A stretch of DNA of 10,610 bases, taken from NCBI GenBank assembly GCA_035942915.1, contig DASZCR010000316.1:1-10610 (forward strand), in the 5' to 3' direction. The position numbers and the translations under genes are program-made. The first letter of the stretch is position 1. Each line of letters starts with the position of its first letter. Source of the stretch: DASZCR01 sp035942915 (GTDB lineage Bacteria > Acidobacteriota > Blastocatellia > Pyrinomonadales > Pyrinomonadaceae). Shown here in pieces: positions 1 through 4,785 of the stretch. The notes beneath the pieces were generated by a model that did not search any database, had not been told where the DNA came from, and worked only from the letters and a program-made list of their open reading frames with translations.

Positions 1-688
1 TCTCGAAGCGACGCCCCGTAACGTGCTCCACCTCGTCCTCGTTCGGCGTGGCCGACGTGAAACCGGAAAATTCCAGTAGACGGAAACGCGAATCGACGAG
101 CACGGGCGTCGTGCGCTGCGCGGCCAACTCTCTGAGCACCGTTATCACTGCCTCGCAGGCGACGCCGTAGTTGTAGTCCGAGACGACGACCGCTTCGCAG
201 CCGCGCGCGGCCTCCGAGACATGCGCGGCGAGTTCGGCGCGCACGCCCGCCTCGACGAGCGGCGCTCCTTCGTAATCGACACGTATCACCTGCTGTCGCG
301 TCGAGTGTGCCTGACCGGCGAGGATGCGTTCCTTCGTCGTCGTCGTGAACTGTGGCGAGCGTATGACGCGGCTGCAATCGACTCCGGCCGCGCCGAGTTG
401 AGTGAGCAACGCCGCCCCCGCCTCGTCTTCACCCGCGACGCCGACGACCGACGTGCGTGCGCCGAGCGCGGCGAGGTTTGCCGCACAGTTGGCCGCGCCG
501 CCCGGCACGGTCTCCGTCCGCTCGTGGCGCAGGATGAGCACCGGCGCTTCGCGCGAGACGCGGCTGATTTCGCCATAGACGAAGCGGTCGGCCACGAGGT
601 CGCCGACGACCAGCACGCGCCGCCCGCCGAAGGCGCGCACCAAACTCGCCAGCCGTCCCTCCCCTGATGTCACGTCGTTTGCCATCAT
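1..688 (-). CDS. rfaE1: D-glycero-beta-D-manno-heptose-7-phosphate kinase (RfaE1/HldE kinase domain, PfkB family), 3' end outside window
   Basis: Read on the minus strand, the frame is open from the ATG at 688 (or the adjacent in-frame ATG at 685) to the window edge, giving 229 residues without a stop. The product resembles the ribokinase-like half of HldE/RfaE. Visible landmarks are VVGDLVADRFVYGEISRVS near the N-terminus, the PfkB glycine signature PGGAANCAANLAALG, a TKERIL segment followed by QQVIRVDYE, then VVVSDYNYG and the ATPNEDEVE segment. Family knowledge: this cytoplasmic enzyme phosphorylates heptose-7-phosphate at C1, giving the 1,7-bisphosphate that GmhB dephosphorylates; gmhB lies just upstream in the same direction. 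The PfkB catalytic Asp and any fused adenylyltransferase domain would lie beyond the edge, so mono- or bifunctionality cannot be told. No clear Shine-Dalgarno sequence precedes the start. The gap to gmhB is filled by heptamer repeats, so the gene may not simply share gmhB's transcript. Another PfkB sugar kinase is possible but less likely given the neighbours. Confidence 0.9.
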   Translation of the reverse strand, partial: MMANDVTSGEGRLASLVRAFGGRRVLVVGDLVADRFVYGEISRVSREAPVLILRHERTETVPGGAANCAANLAALGARTSVVGVAGEDEAGAALLTQLGAAGVDCSRVIRSPQFTTTTKERILAGQAHSTRQQVIRVDYEGAPLVEAGVRAELAAHVSEAARGCEAVVVSDYNYGVACEAVITVLRELAAQRTTPVLVDSRFRLLEFSGFTSATPNEDEVEHVTGRRFE

Positions 689-694
689 TCAAGA

Positions 695-850
695 GTGACA
701 GGCGATAGGAACAGAGAGTGATAGGTGATAGGTGATGGGTGATAGGAGAAATCCTGTTTTGTCCTATCACCCATCACTTATCACCTATCACTCCCTTCTT
801 ATCACTTATCACTTCCTTCTTATCACCTATCACCTATCACCTATCACTGC
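695..850. repeat. Heptamer repeat element 1 (GTGATAR type) between gmhB and rfaE1
   Basis: The element starts with two GTGATAG-like units (695-708), then a 2-nt slip, then about 19 consecutive 7-base units in unbroken phase from 718 to 850. Units at 718-745 read GTGATAG or GTGATGG. A centre GAGAAAT-CCTGTTT-TGTCCTA (746-766) switches orientation, and units at 767-850 read as the reverse complement (TCACCTA, TCACTTA). Two CTTCTTA units at 795-801 and 816-822, each after a TCACTYC unit, also keep the phase. The segment is much richer in A+T than the flanking genes. It contains the last two codons of gmhB, including its TGA stop, and ends just upstream of the rfaE1 start. It shares its core and a 22-bp segment (785-806) with element 2 at 4616-4777, so both belong to one dispersed family. 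It resembles in style the short tandemly repeated heptamers of cyanobacteria; its function is unknown. Confidence 0.9.
716..793. other. Long hairpin formed by element 1
   Basis: Positions 716-747 can pair with 762-793 to give a 32-bp stem with a single non-Watson-Crick position, enclosing a 14-nt loop (748-761). The alternative small hairpin AGGA-GAAA-TCCT (744-755), a 4-bp stem with a GNRA-type loop, sits at the apex. No U-run follows the stem on the minus strand (the next bases read TCTCTGTTCC), so it is not a classic intrinsic terminator. It could still slow transcription, protect the gmhB 3' end or recruit RNase III. Confidence 0.8.
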
Positions 851-1419
851 TTACCTGTCACAATCTTTTGCACGGCTTCGAGGAGGTCTTGGGCGACGAG
901 GTCGGGTAGGTGTCGCCATGCGGCGCGCTGGTGCTCCCACTCGCCGCGACCGTAGCCGCTGAGGACGAAGGCGGAGCGCACGCCTGCGTTGCGCGCCAGT
1001 TCCGTGTCGCTGTAGCGGTCGCCGACCATCCAACTGGAGGAGAGGTCGATGTCGAGTTCGGCGGCGGCGCGCTGAATCAGTCCGGGCTTCGGCTTGCGGC
1101 AATCGCAATCGAGACGATAGGGCGGCTCGCCGACGGACGGATGATGCGGGCAATAGTAGAGGGCATCGAGGCGCGCGCCGCCGCGCTCAAGTTCGCGCGC
1201 GAGGATTTCGTGGACTGCGCCAATCATCTCCTCTCTGAAGTAGCCGCGCGCCACGCCCGCCTGATTCGTCACCAGAATGGCGAGCCATCCGGCCTCGTTC
1301 AGCAGTTTGACGGCCGCCGCCGAGTAAGGGAAGACGCGATAACGCGTCGGGTGGTTGACGTAGCCCACCTCCTCCGAAATCGTCCCATCGCGGTCGATGA
1401 AGACCGCACGCCGCTTCAT
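844..1419 (-). CDS. gmhB: D-glycero-beta-D-manno-heptose-1,7-bisphosphate 7-phosphatase GmhB (HAD family)
   Basis: This is a 191-residue HAD-superfamily phosphatase, the usual length for GmhB. The nucleophile motif is FIDRDGT with D9 and D11. Motif II is LVTNQAGVARGYF (residues 49-61). The GmhB-specific zinc loop is C90-P-H92 with C105 and C107, continuing into RKPKPG with the conserved basic residues, and the C-terminal acidic motif is MVGDRYSDTELA (D134, D138). In the family the enzyme removes the 7-phosphate from heptose-1,7-bisphosphate, leaving heptose-1-phosphate for nucleotide activation and LPS core assembly. The ATG at 1419 overlaps the waaF stop as ATGA, and GGAG (plus strand 1428-1431) lies 8 nt upstream inside waaF, so translation is probably coupled. 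The final Gln codon and TGA stop come from the heptamer element at 695-850, which suggests the native C-terminus was trimmed or replaced by repeat sequence. Histidinol-phosphatase domains of the same fold are the main alternative, but the neighbours favour GmhB. Confidence 0.95.
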   Translation of the reverse strand: MKRRAVFIDRDGTISEEVGYVNHPTRYRVFPYSAAAVKLLNEAGWLAILVTNQAGVARGYFREEMIGAVHEILARELERGGARLDALYYCPHHPSVGEPPYRLDCDCRKPKPGLIQRAAAELDIDLSSSWMVGDRYSDTELARNAGVRSAFVLSGYGRGEWEHQRAAWRHLPDLVAQDLLEAVQKIVTGKQ

Positions 1420-2507
1420 CGTGCCAACTCCACGCCCGCGCGTCGCCTCTCAAGGACTGTCAACGCGCGCGCACATACGTCTTCGACCGTGACGGCCGTC
1501 ATGCAGCGATGGTCGATAGGACAATCGCGCAGCATACACGGCGCACAGTCGGGCGGCACGCGCACGACCTCCGACAGTTCGGAGAAGGGGCGCGTCGTCT
1601 GCGGGTTGGTCGGGCCGAAGATGACGAGTGCGGGACAGTCGGTTGCGGCGGCCAGATGCGCAGGCCCCGTGTCGTTAGTGACCAACAGGTCAATGACGCT
1701 CAAAAGCGCCGTCGTCTCCGCGAGGCTCGTCCGGCCGGTCAGGTCAACGGGGCGCACGCGCGCCTGTGAAGCGACCTCCTCGGAGACTTCGCGCTCCTCG
1801 CGCGCGCCGATGAGCACGACCTGTGCGCCCGCACGCTCGCTGAGCATGTCTGCCAGCATCGAGAAACGTTCGCTCGGCCAACGCTTGGCGCGGCTGTTGG
1901 TCGAACCCGGACAGAGCGCGACGACGGGTCGTCTGGCGTCGCGCACGCCCGCCTCCCGCAGCAGTGCGCGCGCCGCCTCGCGCCGCGCCGCAGGCACTTC
2001 GAGTTCGAGGCGCGGCCTGCGCCCTTCCATCCCGTTCGAGCCGTAGAGCAGGCGTTCGAGTTCGCCGACGAGGTTGAGGTAATAGAAGACTTCGTGCCGC
2101 TCGCCGCGCCACGCAGGGACGCTGAGAGCGTGCGTGAGTAGCGGCGCGCGGCCGTCGGTCGCGTAGCCGACGCGCACGGGGACGCGCGCGGCGAAGGCTG
2201 CGAGCGCCGGGGCGAAGGCGTTGGGGAAGAGCAGGGCGAGGTCGAAGCGACGCGCGCGCCAGCAGCGTGCGCGCGTCATCAGAGCGCGTGCGCCGCGCCC
2301 TTCGAGCGTGAGAATCTCATCGACGAAATCAGCGCCCTCGAAGATGCCCTCAGCCCACGCGCGCGTGTCGAGCGTGACGTGTGCGGCGGGCAGCACGCGT
2401 CTTAACTCGCGCAGCGCAGGGACGGTCATCACTGCGTCACCGACCCAGTTGGCCCCGCGCACGACGACGCGCTCGATTCTCTCAGGCTGTAACAGACGCT
2501 CGCTCAA
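1416..2507 (-). CDS. waaF: ADP-heptose:LPS heptosyltransferase II (WaaF, GT9 family)
   Basis: The 363-residue product has two Rossmann-like halves as in GT-B heptosyltransferases. The N-terminal half carries VVVRGANWVGDAVMTVPALRE, with D24 in the WVGD motif at the position of the family's catalytic base. The C-terminal half has LCPGSTNSRAKRWP (residues 198-211, nucleotide-sugar binding), DLTGRTSLAET, and LLVTNDTGPAHLAAA followed by FGPTNPQTT. A Cys-rich tail (C321, C324, C329, C335, in CMLRDCPIDHRCM) is typical of WaaF-type proteins. The enzyme adds heptose from ADP-heptose to the LPS inner core at the cytoplasmic face of the inner membrane. The best start is TTG at 2507: an in-frame TAA lies at 2525-2523 and no ATG or GTG intervenes. 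No good Shine-Dalgarno sequence is seen. It lies 35 bp downstream of the epimerase-like gene and overlaps gmhB by 4 bp, consistent with one operon. WaaC-type or other GT9 specificity cannot be excluded. Confidence 0.93.
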   Translation of the reverse strand: MSERLLQPERIERVVVRGANWVGDAVMTVPALRELRRVLPAAHVTLDTRAWAEGIFEGADFVDEILTLEGRGARALMTRARCWRARRFDLALLFPNAFAPALAAFAARVPVRVGYATDGRAPLLTHALSVPAWRGERHEVFYYLNLVGELERLLYGSNGMEGRRPRLELEVPAARREAARALLREAGVRDARRPVVALCPGSTNSRAKRWPSERFSMLADMLSERAGAQVVLIGAREEREVSEEVASQARVRPVDLTGRTSLAETTALLSVIDLLVTNDTGPAHLAAATDCPALVIFGPTNPQTTRPFSELSEVVRVPPDCAPCMLRDCPIDHRCMTAVTVEDVCARALTVLERRRAGVELAR

Positions 2508-2542
2508 AACAGTGACTAAATCTTAACAGGCCGCCCGGTCTC

Positions 2543-3385
2543 CTACAAAAGACTCCGCAAGCCCTCTTCGATGCCGATTTGCGGTTGCCAGCCGAGGTCG
2601 GAGCGGATGCGTCCGAGGTCGGAAACGTAATTGAACGGGACGGGCGTCGGCAACGACGCGCCGGTGTCGAAGACAGGCTCGATTTCAATCATGCGCCCGA
2701 CCGTCTCGACCAACTCGCGCAGCGAAGCGGCGCAACGGCGTCCGCCTCCGAGATTATAGAGACCGGAGGGAAGCGACGAATCGACGAAGGCGCGGCAGGC
2801 GCGCGAGAAGTCGTCAACGTGCAGGATGTCGCGCACGGGCGCGCCGTCGCCCGGCAGACGTATCGGCCAGCGTCGCTTGACCGATTCGACGTAATGCGCC
2901 ACGAAGCCCGACGAGTTGCCTTCGGTCGGGCGCGCGTAGACGGCCGACATGCGAAAGATGCAGGCGCGCACGCCGCGCTCGGCCGCGTAGTATTCAACGT
3001 AGCGTTCGCCGATGAGCTTTGACCATTCGAGCGCCGTCTGTCCGCGATAATCGGTCGGGCAGGTCTCCGGCACTTGGTCATAACCTTCGGCGTTGAAGCC
3101 GTACACGTCCTTGGTCGAGGCGTAGATAAAGACGGAGTTCGGACGCATCCGGCTGACGACGCCCGCCGCGCCCTCGGCGTTCGTCGTAAAACACTGCGCC
3201 GCCTCGTTCGGGTCTTTGCTCAGATGTGCGGCGAGGTGAATCACCACGTCGTAATCGGAGACGCGCGCGAGGTCTTGCGGGTCGAGGATGTCGAGTCCGG
3301 CGCGACGCGAAAAGTCGTCCGCGTCGAAGAACTGCCGCACGTGCGTTCCCAGATAACCGCTCCCGCCTGTGATGAGGATGTTCAT
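2543..3385 (-). CDS. NAD(P)-dependent epimerase/dehydratase-like protein (extended SDR) lacking the catalytic Tyr
   Basis: The 280-residue product has an N-terminal dinucleotide-binding motif TGGSGYLG (6-13), D32 after beta-2, VVIHLAAHLS (47-56) and IYASTKDVYG (87-96) with the usual Ser/Thr. Further on are VRDILHVDDFSRA (184-196), the SGLYNLGGG segment (207-215) and SDLGWQPQI (262-270). This layout is that of sugar-nucleotide epimerases/dehydratases. The YxxxK motif is altered: the segment reads TALEWSK, so K123 is kept but the position four residues before it is L119, not Tyr. The protein may therefore act differently or be non-catalytic. It is not a convincing HldD despite lying beside heptose genes. 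The ATG at 3385 is preferred over the TTG immediately before it. There is no Shine-Dalgarno sequence; heptamer repeats reach almost to the start codon. waaF follows after 35 bp. A role in modifying a surface sugar is inferred only from context. Confidence 0.85.
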   Translation of the reverse strand: MNILITGGSGYLGTHVRQFFDADDFSRRAGLDILDPQDLARVSDYDVVIHLAAHLSKDPNEAAQCFTTNAEGAAGVVSRMRPNSVFIYASTKDVYGFNAEGYDQVPETCPTDYRGQTALEWSKLIGERYVEYYAAERGVRACIFRMSAVYARPTEGNSSGFVAHYVESVKRRWPIRLPGDGAPVRDILHVDDFSRACRAFVDSSLPSGLYNLGGGRRCAASLRELVETVGRMIEIEPVFDTGASLPTPVPFNYVSDLGRIRSDLGWQPQIGIEEGLRSLL

Positions 3386-3386
3386 C

Positions 3387-3498
3387 AATCTAAAGTCTAA
3401 AGTCTGAAGTCTGAAATCTGAAATCTACAGTCTGAAATCTGAAGTGTAGGGTCTGAAGCCCGATTTTCGACTTCGGACTTGAGACGCTCGGCTTCAGA
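3387..3498. repeat. Heptamer repeat array 3 (RRTCTGA type) between potassium channel and epimerase genes
   Basis: Ten plus-strand units run in perfect 7-base phase from 3387 to 3456: AATCTAA, AGTCTAA, AGTCTGA twice, AATCTGA, AATCTAC, AGTCTGA, AATCTGA, AGTGTAG, GGTCTGA. Decayed or inverted units follow, still in phase, at 3457-3498, including CTTCGGA (3471), CTTGAGA (3478) and CTTCAGA (3492). The 12-mer at 3398-3409 is the exact reverse complement of 3492-3503. An inner hairpin pairs 3451-3458 with 3471-3478. The last codons of the potassium channel gene, reading AAA GTC TGA on the minus strand, lie in the terminal inverted unit, and the epimerase ATG at 3385 is 1 nt from the first unit. The unit sequence differs from the GTGATAR family, but the phase, the dyad design and the gene-end placement match. 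Confidence 0.88.
3394..3422 (-). promoter_or_regulatory. Possible promoter within array 3 for the epimerase gene (weak)
   Basis: On the minus strand TTCAGA (3422-3417) and TAGACT (3399-3394) are separated by 17 bp and match the -35 and -10 consensus at about 4 of 6 positions each. The -10-like hexamer ends 8 nt before the ATG at 3385, the spacing expected for a leaderless message, and no Shine-Dalgarno sequence is present. Because the repeats contain many near copies of these hexamers, a chance match is quite possible. Confidence 0.25.
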
Positions 3499-4519
3499 CT
3501 TTATTTTGCGCGAGCGCGTTGAGACCGGCGAGCGATTCGGCGCGGCCGATGACGATGAGCATATCACCCGCTTCGATATGTGTGTCGCCCGTAGGGTTGA
3601 AGACCATCTCGCCATCCGCGCGCCGGATGGCGGCGACGACCACGTCCAACTCTGAGCGAATCGGCGTAAAGCGCAGCTTGTGTCCCGCCAGCGACGAGCC
3701 TTCGGAGACGGCCACCTGCTCGAAGCCGAGGTCGAGATTCTCGGCCGCGATTGAGTCCATAAAGTCTGCGACGGCCGGGCGCACGAGCGCCTGCGCCATC
3801 CGGTGGCTGCCGATAATCGTCGGCGCGACGACGCGGCTTGCGCCCGCCTTAATCAACTTCGGCTCGGCCGCCTCCTCGACCGCCCGCGCGACGATGTGCA
3901 GGTTGCGATTGAGGTCGCGCGCCGTCAGGACGACGTAGAGATTGTCTGCATCGTCGGGCAGACAGGTGGCGAGGCCGCGCGCGCGTTCGATGCCCGCCTC
4001 GCGCAGTGTGTCGTCGAGCGTGGCGTCGCGGACGAGCAGGTGCGTGGCCGGGAGGTTGAGTTCGGCGGCCTTCTGCGCGTCGCGCTCGATGACGATGAAG
4101 GGCAGCCCCGCGCGTTGCATCTCGCGGATGATGCGCGCGCCGACGCGCCCCGCGCCGCAGATGATGTAGTGGTCATGTATCTTGCTCATTTCGCGATGCC
4201 GCCGCCGCTCGCCGTAAGCGGCGAGCAGTTCGGTTTCGACGAGCGCCTGCACCGTGCTCGACAGTGCGTAGGCCGCCGTGCCGACGCCGATAATCATGAA
4301 GAAGATGGTGAAATTGCGTCCCGCCGCCGAGAGCGCGTGCGGCGGCCCGTAGCCGACGGTCGTCACCGTCATCAGCGTCATGTAGAGGCTGTCGGCAATC
4401 GACCAGCCTTCGACGACCGTGTAGCCGACAGTGCCGAGGACGACCGAGCAGCCGAGCGCCGTCAGCGAGAACAGGATGCGGCGGCGCGCATTGGGCGACA
4501 GACCATTGACGGGAGACAT
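3494..4519 (-). CDS. Two-TM potassium channel with cytoplasmic RCK (TrkA-N/TrkA-C) domains, MthK-like
   Basis: The 341-residue product is an ion channel subunit of the inner membrane. TM1 lies at about residues 14-36, a pore helix and selectivity filter TTVGYG at 53-58, and TM2 at about 70-95. An RCK/TrkA-N Rossmann domain starts at HYIICGAGRVG (118-128), with the acidic residue E145 after beta-2 (FIVIERD). A TrkA-C domain lies at about 258-330 and ends in MLIVIGR. TVGYG is the K+ filter signature, and RCK domains form a ligand-gated ring on such channels. The ATG at 4519 is preferred, with AGG 7 nt before it. A TTG at 4573 would add 18 residues without membrane character and would sit almost on the inferred transcription start. 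Met111, just before the RCK domain (ATG at 4189), lies where MthK has its internal start. The stop codon comes from a repeat unit of array 3. It is the first gene of the minus-strand block; a link to LPS synthesis is not evident. Confidence 0.92.
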   Translation of the reverse strand: MSPVNGLSPNARRRILFSLTALGCSVVLGTVGYTVVEGWSIADSLYMTLMTVTTVGYGPPHALSAAGRNFTIFFMIIGVGTAAYALSSTVQALVETELLAAYGERRRHREMSKIHDHYIICGAGRVGARIIREMQRAGLPFIVIERDAQKAAELNLPATHLLVRDATLDDTLREAGIERARGLATCLPDDADNLYVVLTARDLNRNLHIVARAVEEAAEPKLIKAGASRVVAPTIIGSHRMAQALVRPAVADFMDSIAAENLDLGFEQVAVSEGSSLAGHKLRFTPIRSELDVVVAAIRRADGEMVFNPTGDTHIEAGDMLIVIGRAESLAGLNALAQNKV

Positions 4520-4582
4520 CGAACGCCTCAGGGGTCGGGCAGCATCAAACCGGAGCGAAAACGCCGGAAGCAACGGCGAGCC

Positions 4583-4611
4583 ACGTTAACGAAAAGCGCG
4601 GGCGAGGTCAA
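4583..4611 (-). promoter_or_regulatory. Probable sigma70-type promoter for the potassium channel gene
   Basis: On the minus strand TTGACC (4611-4606, 5 of 6 to the -35 consensus) is followed after exactly 17 bp by TAACGT (4588-4583, 3 of 6 to the -10 consensus). Transcription would start near 4576, leaving a leader of about 57 nt before the ATG at 4519. The -35 box lies only 4 bp from repeat element 2. The consensus is that of Proteobacteria, and its fit to this organism is assumed. Confidence 0.4.
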
Positions 4612-4650
4612 ATCAGTGATAAGTGATAGGTGATGGGTGATAGGAGCGAA

Positions 4651-4711
4651 GTGATAGGTGATAGGTGATAGGAGAAATCCTGTCTTTCTCTTATCACCTA
4701 TCACCTATCAC
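4651..4711. other. Long hairpin formed by element 2
   Basis: Positions 4651-4677 can pair with 4685-4711 in a 27-bp stem with one G-T position, closing a 7-nt loop (4678-4684, TCCTGTC). As in element 1, the apex is built from the GGAGAAATCCTGT core. In this divergent spacer the hairpin lies upstream of both neighbouring genes, so a terminator role is unlikely. A structural role in DNA (cruciform, protein site) or a mobile-repeat origin is as plausible. Confidence 0.75.
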
Positions 4712-4748
4712 CTATCACTCCCTTCTTATCACCTATCACTTATCGCTA

Positions 4749-4777
4749 TTTACCATTTACCATTTACCATTTACTAT
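4749..4777 (+). promoter_or_regulatory. Possible promoter made of TTACCAT repeats upstream of the PBP gene
   Basis: TTTACC (4749-4754, 4 of 6 to the -35 consensus) and TACTAT (4772-4777, 4 of 6 to the -10 consensus) are 17 bp apart. The -10-like hexamer ends 8 nt before the ATG at 4786, so the transcript would start at or next to the start codon. No Shine-Dalgarno sequence is present, and an in-frame TAA at 4780-4782 excludes any earlier start. Both facts fit a leaderless mRNA. Confidence 0.35.
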
Positions 4778-4785
4778 CTTAAACG

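Larger units (their letters stand above)
4616..4777. repeat. Heptamer repeat element 2 (GTGATAR type merging into TTACCAT type) in the divergent channel/PBP gap
   Basis: Units in 7-base phase: GTGATAA/GTGATAG/GTGATGG/GTGATAG (4616-4643), GAGCGAA (4644-4650), three GTGATAG (4651-4671), and the core GAGAAAT-CCTGTCT (4672-4685). An 8-nt step follows (4686-4693), then inverted units TCACCTA from 4694, TCACTCC, CTTCTTA, TCACCTA, TCACTTA, TCGCTAT (to 4749). Without losing phase there come three TTACCAT and one TTACTAT (4750-4777). The core and the 22-bp segment 4711-4732 match element 1 exactly, showing common origin. The element fills most of the spacer between two divergent genes, flanked by one candidate promoter and containing another. 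Confidence 0.9.

Noticed and set aside
716..793. Classic intrinsic terminator for gmhB
   Set aside because: The stem is far longer than usual and AT-richer, and no U-run follows on the minus strand.
695..850. CRISPR array
   Set aside because: The units are 7 bases long with no unique spacers of regular length, and no cas genes are near.
732..962. A small frame translating the repeats (SLITYHSLLITYHF-like peptide), and a similar one at 4658-4945
   Set aside because: The peptide regularity simply mirrors the heptamer DNA repeats; there is no start signal and the frames run into antisense or out-of-frame gene sequence.
910..2046. A 378-codon plus-strand open frame opposite gmhB and waaF
   Set aside because: It spans two well-recognised minus-strand genes and their overlap, and its translation is Arg/Ala/Ser-rich without any domain.
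2543..3385. Identification as HldD (ADP-glyceromanno-heptose 6-epimerase)
   Set aside because: The neighbours suggest it, but the HldD-type sequence features and the YxxxK Tyr are absent, so only a general SDR call is supported.
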